64,000 bases of DNA, taken from Lentzea nigeriaca. Lineage in GTDB: Bacteria > Actinomycetota > Actinomycetes > Mycobacteriales > Pseudonocardiaceae. How positions within the stretch are numbered: position 1 is the first letter of the stretch; the number at the start of each line of letters is the position of its first letter. The position numbers were made by a program, and so were the translations under genes. This document shows positions 45,007-53,586 of the stretch, piece after piece. The stretch covers positions 496,001-560,000 of the forward strand of contig NZ_JAFBCX010000005.1 in the NCBI RefSeq assembly GCF_016907955.1, given 5' to 3'. The notes beneath the pieces are model-generated. The model was not told the origin of the DNA. It did not search any database and saw nothing but the letters and a program-made list of their open reading frames with translations.

Positions 45007-45605
45007 ACCTCCAGCACCGCCTCGGACAAGGTGGTGTACCAGGGACTCTCGGTGAACCGGGGGCCGGTCTCCTCGCCCAGGTAGAGGTCGATGTGCCGGC
45101 TCCCGCCGAGCCCAGGAGTGAACTCGTCGGTGATCTCCCACGACGACGACGCGAGCTTCTGGCACACGGCGAAGTCCACGTTCGTCCCCTCCGGCGTCTG
45201 TCCACAGGAGACGAGCTTGATGCGTGAACCCCGCCGGAGCCCGTCAGCGGCAGCGGAGACGAAGGGCTTCAGGGGTGTGCCGTACGCGTCACGCGGCGCG
45301 TCGTCCATCCAGTAGCCCTTGTCGTGGGACCAGTTGAGGTACCGGCCGGAGGCGGTCCGGCCGGTACCTTCGTCCTTCACCGCCTTCGCGAACGACTGCG
45401 GGAACGTGCCGAGCAACTCCTTGCCGTGCTCGCAGTCGATGACCGGGCACCCGCGCACCTGTACCGACGGTCCACTGTGGAACTTCTCCACCGCCGTGTA
45501 GTACACGGTGACCTGCCAGCCCTCGTCGGTGCCGCCGGACGTGGGCGGGCCGACCTGCCCGGCAGAACACCCGGCCAGGACCAGCACGGCCCACAACCAG
45601 CGCAC
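44991..45605 (-). CDS. Hypothetical lipoprotein with six cysteines
   Basis: 204 residues from ATG 45605, lipobox LVLAGC with lipidated Cys13. The mature part reads WQVTVYYTAVEKFHSGPSVQVRGCPVIDCEHGKELLGTFPQSF, RYLNWSHDKGYWMDD and GLRRGSRIKLVSCGQTPEG, ending in FAVCQKLASSSWEITDEF and HIDLYLGEE. The YYTA...H, small-Gly and Asp-x-Tyr pattern recalls double-psi beta-barrel or 3D-domain secreted proteins, but I cannot prove it. It is 12 bases downstream of the DUF2334 gene, so it likely belongs to the envelope polysaccharide operon. Confidence 0.65.
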   Translation of the reverse strand: MRWLWAVLVLAGCSAGQVGPPTSGGTDEGWQVTVYYTAVEKFHSGPSVQVRGCPVIDCEHGKELLGTFPQSFAKAVKDEGTGRTASGRYLNWSHDKGYWMDDAPRDAYGTPLKPFVSAAADGLRRGSRIKLVSCGQTPEGTNVDFAVCQKLASSSWEITDEFTPGLGGSRHIDLYLGEETGPRFTESPWYTTLSEAVLEVHQPS

Positions 45606-45617
45606 GCCAACCTCCTG

Positions 45618-47408
45618 TCAGCCCGCCATCACCGTGCCGACGGACACGAACGTGTAGCCCGCGCTCTTCAGCCCGTTCACGGTGTCCCTCAGGTACCCGG
45701 TACCGAGGTACGGGTGGTAGAAGAAGCTCGCGACACCATCATCGACCACCTTGAGCTGTTGCGCCGTCTTGATCAGGTCGGCGGGCAACCTGGCGGGGTG
45801 GTTGTTGAACGGTTCCGGCTCCACGTTGCCCACCGCTTCCGGCGCCACGACGGAGCCGTAGATGTCGCGGACCAGGTACGGGAAGTACTGGCCGTAGATC
45901 TTGTCGTACTGCGGCGTGCCCGTGCCGCACGCACCACCTGGGCAGTATCCGGCGAAGTACAGACCGCGGTCGTAGCGCTTGCCGAAGTTCTGCTGGATGA
46001 CCTCGTAGTCCACTGCCGACGCGGCGTAGTGCGGCGGCTCGAAGATGGCGGGCCTGGGGAAGCCCGCCGCCGCGAACGCCGACGTCGACGAGTTGATCCT
46101 GCTCTGCGCCCACGACGCCGAGTCACCGGGCACCGGGCCGTCGTAGATCACGCTGTCGCTGTCGTCGACATGAGCTGTGTAGAACTCGAAGTCGTTGCCG
46201 CTGACGCCGTCGTACGGGTTGATCAGCTTCTCGAACTGGTGGGTGTAGCCGTGCATCAGGATCGTTCCGCCGCGGTTCTGCATGTACCGCAACGCGTTGA
46301 TCACGTCCGGGCGCTGCGCCAGGGTGTAGGACTGGGCCACGCCGTTCTTGTCCACGCCGTACGGGTTCTCGTACCTCGGGTACGTGGCGATGCTGAACGG
46401 AATCCGTTGGCGGTACAGGTAGTCCGCAATCGCCCGCAGCTCGGACGGGTCGGCGTCGGGGCCGACGTCCTCGATGCGCACGAGGGCCCGCTTGCGGTCG
46501 GCCATCGTCGGGTTCGAGACCTTGCTGATCAGGTCGGCTGCGGCCAGGTAGCGGTCGCCGTGGTCGACGTAGCTGAACGGGATCTCGCCGATGTAGGTCA
46601 GGTTCTTCGCCTTGGTGGCCCAGTTGATCGGCCCGTACGCCGAGCCGTTCGCGATGGCGGGCGCCGACGCGATCGCCGGGTCGGTGATGCGCGTGATCAT
46701 CAGACCGGCCGGGGTCGCGAGCGAGCTGCGGCCGAGGTCGGTGTTCTCGTACCGCACGGTGGTCGCGGCACCGAAGTCGAACTGGACCCAGTTCCAGCCG
46801 TAGGTCGTGCCGAAGCTCGGCGCACGGGCGCTGAGCTGCCAGATGTTGTGTCCCATCCACAGCACGGGCTTGGTGGTCGCGAGCACGTCGTCGAGGAACG
46901 CCACCGGGATCGGCTCGTCGTAGGTGGAGCCGAGGTAGATCACGCCGGTGTAGCCGGCGATCTCACCCGCGGTGTAGCCGGCGACCGGGTGCATGACGTA
47001 CGAGCTGCCGTGCGAGACGAGGTTGCTCGCCTGCCCCGCGTACGCCTCACCCAGCCACGCCCACTGACCGGTGCTGTCGTAGAGCACCAGCGTCTTCTGT
47101 CCCGCCTTCGCGCCCGGTGCGCCGCCGCCGTTCGTGCCCGCCGCGGCCGTGGACGTGGCTTCCCGCGACGACGACAGCGACAACGGGCCTATCGTCGTCG
47201 AGATCGGCTTGGGAGCCGTCGTGAGCTTCGTGAAGCGGGTGCTGGTCGTCGACGGCCTGGTCTGCGGCGTCGGCGGCGCGGGCAGCACGTTGTCGACGAG
47301 CTCGCCGTAATGCAGGTCGAGCGCGAGGTCCGCCTGTGCGGCGGGCATCGGCAGCATCGAGACCGCCAGGGCAACCCCGACAACCAACTTGACGAGTCGG
47401 CCTTTCAT
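45618..47408 (-). CDS. Exported DUF2334-type polysaccharide deacetylase
   Basis: 596 residues from ATG 47408, overlapping wecB by four bases. Signal peptide KGRLVKLVVGVALAVSMLPMPAAQA, then a Thr/Ser/Pro-rich spacer. A first domain (TLVLYDSTGQWAWLGEAYAGQ, WMGHNIWQL) resembles the flavodoxin-like N-terminal region of DUF2334 proteins. The deacetylase barrel has VRIEDVGPDADP as the acidic motif, ILMHGYTHQF as the His motif, and AIFEPPHYAAS, FYHPYLGTGYL later. It is expected to remove acetyl groups from an exported amino-sugar polymer, matching the neighbouring synthase and epimerase. Confidence 0.85.
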   Translation of the reverse strand: MKGRLVKLVVGVALAVSMLPMPAAQADLALDLHYGELVDNVLPAPPTPQTRPSTTSTRFTKLTTAPKPISTTIGPLSLSSSREATSTAAAGTNGGGAPGAKAGQKTLVLYDSTGQWAWLGEAYAGQASNLVSHGSSYVMHPVAGYTAGEIAGYTGVIYLGSTYDEPIPVAFLDDVLATTKPVLWMGHNIWQLSARAPSFGTTYGWNWVQFDFGAATTVRYENTDLGRSSLATPAGLMITRITDPAIASAPAIANGSAYGPINWATKAKNLTYIGEIPFSYVDHGDRYLAAADLISKVSNPTMADRKRALVRIEDVGPDADPSELRAIADYLYRQRIPFSIATYPRYENPYGVDKNGVAQSYTLAQRPDVINALRYMQNRGGTILMHGYTHQFEKLINPYDGVSGNDFEFYTAHVDDSDSVIYDGPVPGDSASWAQSRINSSTSAFAAAGFPRPAIFEPPHYAASAVDYEVIQQNFGKRYDRGLYFAGYCPGGACGTGTPQYDKIYGQYFPYLVRDIYGSVVAPEAVGNVEPEPFNNHPARLPADLIKTAQQLKVVDDGVASFFYHPYLGTGYLRDTVNGLKSAGYTFVSVGTVMAG

Positions 47409-48661
47409 GCAACATCCACCTCTCCCGGCAGGCGCACCGTCGCGCTGCCGGCGTAAGGAGCGAACTCAACGGGTCGCTGCTGTTGCAGACCCAGCAGCCA
47501 GGCCACTGCCTGTTCGGTGCGCACGGACGCGAGCCCGTCGCCGAACGGGTTGCCGTCGGCGGTCATCGCCTCGCGCGCGGAGGGGTTGTCGAGCAGACCG
47601 ACGGTGAGCGACGTGATGCGCTCGCGGTCGGTGCCGACGAGCACGGCGCAGCCCGCGTTGACGGCTTCCATCCGTTCGGTCACGTCCCGCAGCACCAAGG
47701 CGGGGACGCCGAACGACGGTGCCTCCTCCTGGATGCCGCCCGAGTCGGACAACGCCAGGGTGCACTGCGCGAGCAGACGGGCCATCTGCGCGTACGGCAG
47801 CGGGTCGGTGATCGTGACACGGCTGATCCCGCCCAGCACGTCCAGCACCTGCCCGCGGACGGCGGGGTTCGGGTGCGCGGGGAGGACCACCTCGACGTCC
47901 GGGCGGGCCTCGACGATGTCCGCCACCGCGTGCAGCACGCGGTCGAGCGGTTCGCCCCACGACTCGCGGCGGTGCGTGGTGACCAGCACGAGCCGCGACT
48001 GTCCGGAGTGGACCCTGTTCTCGATCTCCTGCAGTCGCGCGTCCCCGTACGGCGCGCGTCTGGCGGCGACGTCGAGCACGGCGTCCACCACGGTGTTGCC
48101 GATCGTCAGGACGTTGTTGCCCTGCAACGACTCCGCGGCGAGGTGCGCGGCGGCGTCCGCCGTCGGCGCGAGGTGCAGCGACGCGAGCTGGCCGACCATC
48201 TTGCGGTTCCCCTCCTCGGGGAACGGCGAGGTCAGGTCGTGCGAGCGCAGTCCTGCCTCCAGGTGCACGACCGGGATCTGGTGCCAGAACGCGGCGAGCG
48301 CTCCCGCGAGCGTCGTCGTCGTGTCGCCCTGGACCAGCACGGCGGCCGGCGTGCGTTCGGTGAAGAGCCGGTCGAGCTCCTCGATCAGCTGGCTCGTCAG
48401 CTCGGCCTGGCCGCCCGTGACGCGGTTCAGCTTGAGCCGGACGTCCGCCACGAAGCCGAACGAGTCCAGGGCCTGGTCGACCATCTCCGGGTGCTGCCCG
48501 GAGTTCACCAGTACCGGCCGGATCCGCCCGCCGGAGAACATCGCGGCGGCGACCGGGGCCATCTTCACTGCTTCCGGTCTGGTTCCCGCGACCAGGAAAA
48601 CCTCGGGAACCTCGCCCCGATAGAGCTGCCGAGGGCCGGGTACCAGGGCACTTAGTCCCAT
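47405..48661 (-). CDS. wecB: UDP-N-acetylglucosamine 2-epimerase (non-hydrolysing)
   Basis: 418 residues from ATG 48661 with AGAGG upstream. It converts UDP-GlcNAc to UDP-ManNAc in the cytosol. Conserved blocks are all present: VAGTRPEAVKMAPV, VQGDTTTTLAGALAAF, VHLEAGLRSHD, FPEEGNRKM, TTHRRESWGE and LSDSGGIQEEAPSFGVP. Length is slightly above the usual 370-390 because of a C-terminal tail. Translationally coupled to the exported deacetylase and divergent from a processive GT2 synthase, it probably supplies ManNAc (or balances GlcNAc) for an exopolysaccharide. Confidence 0.93.
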   Translation of the reverse strand: MGLSALVPGPRQLYRGEVPEVFLVAGTRPEAVKMAPVAAAMFSGGRIRPVLVNSGQHPEMVDQALDSFGFVADVRLKLNRVTGGQAELTSQLIEELDRLFTERTPAAVLVQGDTTTTLAGALAAFWHQIPVVHLEAGLRSHDLTSPFPEEGNRKMVGQLASLHLAPTADAAAHLAAESLQGNNVLTIGNTVVDAVLDVAARRAPYGDARLQEIENRVHSGQSRLVLVTTHRRESWGEPLDRVLHAVADIVEARPDVEVVLPAHPNPAVRGQVLDVLGGISRVTITDPLPYAQMARLLAQCTLALSDSGGIQEEAPSFGVPALVLRDVTERMEAVNAGCAVLVGTDRERITSLTVGLLDNPSAREAMTADGNPFGDGLASVRTEQAVAWLLGLQQQRPVEFAPYAGSATVRLPGEVDVA

Positions 48662-49007
48662 CTTTTACCTCTTTGGACTCTTCAGGCACGTGCGGCGAAC
48701 GTGCGCCATCACCCTTAGCGACTCGATCATCACTGCCAATCAATTAGCACCCGCCCCGTACGGGTACCGCCATATCGGTGATTAGGTTGACGAACTTCGT
48801 GTAACACAGCTCCATTCGTCCCCGATATGGCCGGTTGACGCTCCGTTCTACCTGCCCCTTGTCCGCCTCGAACACCAGCTCCTGGCCTTGCTGTCTGGTA
48901 TCTCGTACCAGCCCAGCGCATCGTTACCAGGAGCCAGCAATGACCCAACTTCATCTCCGGTTCGCTGTCGTTGCCAGCGCAACCGCTTTTGTGGACAGGT
49001 TTGTGTC
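48662..49007. promoter_or_regulatory. Divergent promoter region of the polysaccharide cluster with a 10-bp inverted repeat pair
   Basis: 346 bases without a supported gene, AT-richer than its surroundings. GCCATATCGG (48769-48778) and CCGATATGGC (48822-48831) are perfect inverted copies 43 bases apart, roughly four helical turns. TTGACG hexamers occur at 48787 and 48834 on the plus strand, and a CCCCGTACGGG dyad precedes the first arm. The pair looks like two sites for one regulator, controlling wecB and the synthase together. Confidence 0.5.
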
Positions 49008-50324
49008 ATGAACGGCACGACACAATTCGCGACGTTCATGCTCGTCTTGCTCGTGTTTTGGCCCAGTTACAACCTGGTGCTCGCACTGTTCGTCTGGTGG
49101 CGTCCGAAACCAGGCGGTTCAGAAGTGTCTTCGCGGCATCCGCTGCAGTACTGGATCATCATTCCGGCGCTGAACGAGGAACGTGTTGTCGCGAACACCG
49201 TGCGTTCCGCACTGGCGCTCGACGGCGCGCGCACACCGGTCCAGGTCGTCGTCGTGGACGACGGTTCGGACGACGGCACCCCGCACGTGCTCGCCGAGAT
49301 CGACGACCATCGGCTGCACGTGTTGCGGCGCACCCTGCCCGATGCCCGCAAGGGCAAGGGTGAGGCGCTCAACCACGCGTTCCGCTACATCCGCGGCCTC
49401 GCCGAGGAGGCAGGCACCGTGCACCGCACGATCGTCGGCGTGATCGACGGCGACGGCCGTGGCGAACCCGGCATGCTGTCCGAGATCTCCGCGTACTTCG
49501 CCCAGCGCCAGGTGGGCGCCGTGCAGTGCCGCGTCCGCATCCACAACCGCACCAACCTGCTGGCGTTCCTGCAGGACCTGGAGTTCAGCTGTGTCGTGGA
49601 CGCGTCGCAGTCGCTGCGGGACGTGCTCGGCACCGTCGGACTGGGCGGCAACGGCCAGTTCGTGCGGCTCGCCACGCTGATGGGCCTCGGCGACGCCCCC
49701 TGGTCCGCCTGCCTGGTCGAGGACCTGGAACTGGGCCTGCGCGTGCACCTGTCCGGCCGGCTCATCCGCTACGCCACCCGCGCGACGATCACCCAGCAGG
49801 GCCTGATCGACGCCAACCGCCTGCTGCGCCAGCGCACCCGGTGGGGCCAGGGCAACCTGCAGTGCCTCGGCTACGTGCCGAAGCTGGTCAGGGCCAAGCA
49901 CGTGGGTTCCTTCGCGCTGCTGGAGTTCCTGCAGTACCTCCTGACGCCGTGGCTTGTCGCGCCGATGACGTTGCTCATCACCGCGTTGGTGGGAATCAAC
50001 TTCTACGCGCAGTTCAGCGGCCACAGCATCCTCGGCCTGACCGCGAGTAGCTCGAACGCCTTGCTGGCGCTGGGAGTCTGGCTCCTGGCACTGGTGTTGC
50101 CCGGCCTGATCTGGGGCGTGGTGCACCGGCTCAAGCACGGCGACGAACCGCTGTGGCGGTGCCTCGTGGTCGGTCTCGTCTATCCGGCGTTCCTGATCCT
50201 GGGCTCGATCTCCACGTTGCGCGCGCTGTACCGGCACTTCGCGGGCCGCAACACGTGGGCCAAGACAGAACGGTTGGCGGAGACGGAAAGCCCGCCCGCG
50301 AAGCCGGTTCCGCGCGTGGCCTAG
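49008..50324 (+). CDS. Membrane GT2 polysaccharide synthase (NodC/HAS/PgaC-like)
   Basis: 438 residues from ATG 49008. One N-terminal helix (FATFMLVLLVFWPSYNLVLALFVWW), a GT-A domain, then three to four C-terminal helices. Processive GT2 motifs: IIPALNEERVVANTV, VVVDDGSDDGT, GVIDGDGRGEPGML as the DxD region, ACLVEDLELGLRVHL, and RQRTRWGQGNLQ as the Q-x-x-R-W motif. The enzyme polymerises and extrudes a beta-linked sugar chain. UDP-ManNAc or UDP-GlcNAc as donor is inferred from wecB opposite and the deacetylase beyond it. It shares the CTAG stop region with the convergent kinase-like gene. Confidence 0.88.
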   Translation: MNGTTQFATFMLVLLVFWPSYNLVLALFVWWRPKPGGSEVSSRHPLQYWIIIPALNEERVVANTVRSALALDGARTPVQVVVVDDGSDDGTPHVLAEIDDHRLHVLRRTLPDARKGKGEALNHAFRYIRGLAEEAGTVHRTIVGVIDGDGRGEPGMLSEISAYFAQRQVGAVQCRVRIHNRTNLLAFLQDLEFSCVVDASQSLRDVLGTVGLGGNGQFVRLATLMGLGDAPWSACLVEDLELGLRVHLSGRLIRYATRATITQQGLIDANRLLRQRTRWGQGNLQCLGYVPKLVRAKHVGSFALLEFLQYLLTPWLVAPMTLLITALVGINFYAQFSGHSILGLTASSSNALLALGVWLLALVLPGLIWGVVHRLKHGDEPLWRCLVVGLVYPAFLILGSISTLRALYRHFAGRNTWAKTERLAETESPPAKPVPRVA

Positions 50325-51292
50325 AGGTTCTTCAGCGGGTGCGGGGTCTGCCTGCTCTCGCGCTGGAACCTGCGGTAGAAGCCCGTCATCGCCTCGGCCA
50401 CCGTGGCGTGGCGGGCGAGGATCGCCGCGACCGGTGGCGGAACGTGGTCGGGCAGAACGGCGTTGAGCCACATCACCAGGTGGGTGACGCTGTAGCAGCG
50501 GTCGTAGTCCTGGTGTTCGGCGAAGAAGGCCGTCTCCTCCGCGGACAGGTCGAACCGGGAGGAGATCGCCAGGCCGTAGTCCGCGAAGTACAGCCGCTCG
50601 CCATCGGTCAGGATGTTCTGGAAGTGGGCGTCGAAGTGCAGGAGGCCCTGGGCGTTCATGAACGACGTCCCGGTCCGCAGCTGCGTTTCGACCATGGCGC
50701 AGGCACTGTCGAGAGCCTCGCCGCCGGCCTCCACCTGAGCGCCCAGCCAGTCGTGCAGGTTCTGCGGGATGTACTCCAGGAACAGCGCGATGCTCGCGGT
50801 GGAGTCGCGCACAGCCTCGATCCGGTGGCGTATCTCGGATGCACCGCCCCAGTAGGCGACGGCCGCGTCCACGTCGGCCAGTTCGGCGGGAAGCGTCTGC
50901 CCCGGATGCGGCAGCACGCGCCAGTGGTACATCAACGGGAAACCCTCGTGATCACCCGCCAGCACCCAGTCCGTCGTCATGGTGTGCGCGGCCAACTCCC
51001 GCCAGGCCCCGAAGCCCGGCGCTCCGATGAGGCCGACGCCGTAGTGACAGAACATGGGCAACCTGAAGAGGTTGGCTGTGGACCGGACGTTCTCCGGCCG
51101 TGTCTCCAGTTCGGTCAGCGGCACGCGCTTGACGAAGACCGGTGTTCCACCGATGGCCAGCAGCACGGTGGTTCCGCCGATGCCGGCTCCGATCGGTTCT
51201 GACGCCTCCAGAAGATCGCGCAGTTCATGATCACCGAGCCTGGCCAACGCCGTGGAGACAGCACCATGAGCGGCCAGGCGGGCATCGAGCAC
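50321..51292 (-). CDS. Kinase-fold protein coupled to a two-component system
   Basis: 323 residues from GTG 51292, two bases after the response-regulator stop, with the TAGGAG of that stop region abutting the start. The ATP lobe reads PIGAGIGGTTVLLAIGGTPVFVKRVPL, giving a glycine loop and a Lys. The catalytic loop is LLHFDAHFQNIL (variant HxDxxxxN) and the metal motif is YFADYGLAIS. So the three key kinase residues are kept in a non-Hanks, non-APH arrangement. The N-lobe is followed by an unusual Trp/Tyr-rich insert (LMYHWRVLPHPGQTLP). Substrate unknown. Coupling to a sensor and regulator pair suggests a signalling or metabolite kinase. Confidence 0.7.
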   Translation of the reverse strand: MLDARLAAHGAVSTALARLGDHELRDLLEASEPIGAGIGGTTVLLAIGGTPVFVKRVPLTELETRPENVRSTANLFRLPMFCHYGVGLIGAPGFGAWRELAAHTMTTDWVLAGDHEGFPLMYHWRVLPHPGQTLPAELADVDAAVAYWGGASEIRHRIEAVRDSTASIALFLEYIPQNLHDWLGAQVEAGGEALDSACAMVETQLRTGTSFMNAQGLLHFDAHFQNILTDGERLYFADYGLAISSRFDLSAEETAFFAEHQDYDRCYSVTHLVMWLNAVLPDHVPPPVAAILARHATVAEAMTGFYRRFQRESRQTPHPLKNL

Positions 51293-51294
51293 TC

Positions 51295-51948
51295 CTAAAA
51301 CGTATCGGGATGAGTCCGTCTGCGTCTGGCCGCGTAGACACCGGCCTCGGTCCGCCGGTCGAACCCGAGCTTGTGCAGCAACGAGGACACGTAGTTCTTC
51401 ACGGTCTTCTCGGCGAGGAAGAGCCGGTTCGCGATCTGCCGGTTCGTCATGCCCTCGGCGATGAGGTCGAGGATCCGGCGTTCCTGCGGGCTCAGCGCGG
51501 CATAGCGCGGATCCTCCTCCGGCCCGCCCCTGAGTCGTTGCAGGACCGTGGACGTGACGCCGGCGTGCAGCAGCGAGCCGCCGGACGCGAGGGTGCGGAC
51601 CGCGGCCACGAGGTCGTTGCCGCTGACCTCCTTCAGCATGTAACCGGACGCGCCCGCCATGATCGCGCCGAACAACGCCTCGTCGTCCGAATAGGACGTG
51701 AGCATCAGGCACGCGGGGGATGGCTGCACCAGGCTCTTGATCTCCCGGCACACCGTGACGCCGTCGCCGTCGGGCAGGCGGACGTCGATGATGGCCACGT
51801 CGGGTTTGAGCCTCGGCGCGAGCGCGATCGCGGCGGTGGCGCTGTCCGCCTGTCCCACCACGGCTATGTCGTCCGCCTGGGCCAGCAACTGCACCAGCCC
51901 GCGCCGGACGATCTCGTGGTCGTCCACCAAGAGCACAGCTATCGCCAT
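51295..51948 (-). CDS. NarL/DevR-type response regulator
   Basis: 217 residues from ATG 51948, overlapping the sensor kinase by ten bases. Receiver domain VLLVDDHEIVRRGL with phospho-acceptor Asp55 in VAIIDVRLPDGDG, MLTSYSDDE and YMLKEVSG with the conserved Lys. The C-terminal LuxR helix-turn-helix reads LSPQERRILDLIAEGMTNRQIANRLFLAEKTVKNYVSSLLHKL, close to DevR/DosR. It is expected to be phosphorylated by the overlapping kinase. Confidence 0.94.
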   Translation of the reverse strand: MAIAVLLVDDHEIVRRGLVQLLAQADDIAVVGQADSATAAIALAPRLKPDVAIIDVRLPDGDGVTVCREIKSLVQPSPACLMLTSYSDDEALFGAIMAGASGYMLKEVSGNDLVAAVRTLASGGSLLHAGVTSTVLQRLRGGPEEDPRYAALSPQERRILDLIAEGMTNRQIANRLFLAEKTVKNYVSSLLHKLGFDRRTEAGVYAARRRRTHPDTF

Positions 51949-53447
51949 CTCGCCTCCTGCAGCACCAGAGGAACGAACCAGGTGATGCTCACGCCCGCAC
52001 CCGGAATCGAGTCCACCGCGCAGTCGCCGCGGTGGCGACGCGCCCGAGCCGCCATGTTCGCGAGCCCGCCCGCGTGATGGGGCACCGCGCAGGAATCGTC
52101 GGCCAACGGCAAGCCTCTGCCGTCGTCGGAGACGGTCAGCTCCAGCCTGGTCATCGTGCGGTTCACGCTGACGGCGACGGCCACGTGCCGCGCTCTCGCG
52201 TGCCGCACGACGTTCGTGAGTGCCTCTCGGAGCGTGGCCAGCAGATCCGGCCGGACCTGGTCGGGGACCACCGTGTCGAGTGGCCCTTCCAGCGACACGT
52301 CCGGCTCGAAGCCCAGCAACCTCGCGGACTCGTGCACCGCGTTGAGCAGCTGGCCGCGCAGGCTCATGCCCCCGGCCGGCGGTTCCTGCAGGGAGAAGAT
52401 GGTTCTGCGGATCTCGCGGATCGTGTGGTCGACCTCTTCCACGAACCCGGTGATCCGTTCGGTGAGCAGGGGTGTGGTGCTCATGCCCGTCAGCCCCTGC
52501 AGGCCCAGACCGAGGCCGAAGAGCCGTTGGATGACGAGGTCGTGCAGGTCGCGGGCGATCCTGTCGCGGTCCTCCAGCACCGCCAGGCGTTCCGTGTCGC
52601 CCTTCGCGCGGGTGAACTCCACGACGAGCGCGGCCTGGGCGGCGAAGGCCTCGATCAGCTCCAGGTCGTCGAACGTGGCCTCGCCCTTGCGCCTCGCCAC
52701 GATCAGGACGCCGGTCGTGCGATCGCCGACGGTCAGCGGGACGACGGCGCACGGGCCGGGCACGGTCGGCACCGTGTCCTCCTCGTGGCACTCGGACTTG
52801 CCCGACTCGTAGACGCGGTAGCTGACCGTGCCTTCCCTGGGGACGCGCATGCCCTCCTCGTCGTAGGTGCCGCCGTCGACGACCTCGATGACCAGGTCGC
52901 CGTTGCGGTCGGGGAGCACGACCGAGCCGAAGTGGGCGTTGGCCGTCTCCCTGGCCGTTCGCGCCACCACGTACAGGGCGTCCCGGCCGTTCGTGCCGGT
53001 CAGGAGGGTCTTGGTGACCTCGGCGGCGGCGCGCAGCCACCTCTCGCGCTTGCGCGTCTGCTCGTAGCGGTCGAGGTGGCCGATCGCGGAGCCCGCCGCG
53101 GTGGCCAGGGCCGTCAGGATGTCCCGGTCCTGGTCGGTGAACCCCGCTTTGCCCGCGAGGTAGAGGTTGCCGAAGGTCTCGTCGTGGACCTTGACGGGCG
53201 CGCCGAGGAAGTCCGCTACGCCGATCGAGCGTGGGTCACCTGATGTGACGTGCGCCTGGCCATCGGTGTGGGCGCATTCCAGCAGCTCCCGGCGGCCGTT
53301 GATCACGGCGAGAGCTCCGTACGGGGCGCCGATCAGGTCGCACGCCGACTCGACCACATGTCGTAGCAGCTCGGAGAGGGTGTCGTCGTCGGCGAACGAC
53401 AGCACGACATCCAGCACTCGCTGTTCCGTGCTCACGTTGCCGCCCAC
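51939..53447 (-). CDS. DevS/DosT-like GAF-GAF histidine kinase with shortened first GAF domain
   Basis: 502 residues from GTG 53447; a GTG four codons in is an alternative. GAF-A spans about 10-130 and GAF-B 140-285. HisKA_3 has the phospho-acceptor His302 in RIARDLHDLVIQRLFGLGLGLQG, and the ATPase has ALTNVVRHARARHV and DDGRGLP. In DevS/DosT the haem-ligand His lies in a loop just before FLGVPV; here only IGVADFLGAPV remains, so the haem pocket is probably missing. The dimer interface and kinase core are otherwise DevS-like. Upstream, AGTCCC (53523-53528) is a DevR half-site on the minus strand (GGGACT). Confidence 0.9.
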   Translation of the reverse strand: MGGNVSTEQRVLDVVLSFADDDTLSELLRHVVESACDLIGAPYGALAVINGRRELLECAHTDGQAHVTSGDPRSIGVADFLGAPVKVHDETFGNLYLAGKAGFTDQDRDILTALATAAGSAIGHLDRYEQTRKRERWLRAAAEVTKTLLTGTNGRDALYVVARTARETANAHFGSVVLPDRNGDLVIEVVDGGTYDEEGMRVPREGTVSYRVYESGKSECHEEDTVPTVPGPCAVVPLTVGDRTTGVLIVARRKGEATFDDLELIEAFAAQAALVVEFTRAKGDTERLAVLEDRDRIARDLHDLVIQRLFGLGLGLQGLTGMSTTPLLTERITGFVEEVDHTIREIRRTIFSLQEPPAGGMSLRGQLLNAVHESARLLGFEPDVSLEGPLDTVVPDQVRPDLLATLREALTNVVRHARARHVAVAVSVNRTMTRLELTVSDDGRGLPLADDSCAVPHHAGGLANMAARARRHRGDCAVDSIPGAGVSITWFVPLVLQEARWR

Positions 53448-53586
53448 GGCTTCACCCCTTTGGGGGAGAGAAGTGACACCGTACGAACGCCCGAGGGTAA
53501 CTCCTCTCAGTAGTCAAAGGGGAGTCCCATCACCGCAAACGACGAAAAGGAGAACTACTCAGAGTAGAGATGTACCCGTTCGGACG

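Noticed and set aside
53555-53567. CTACTC-A-GAGTAG dyad as a DevR-type operator
   Set aside because: It does not contain the GGGACT half-site and lies just past the stop of the membrane-protein gene; a weak terminator is simpler.
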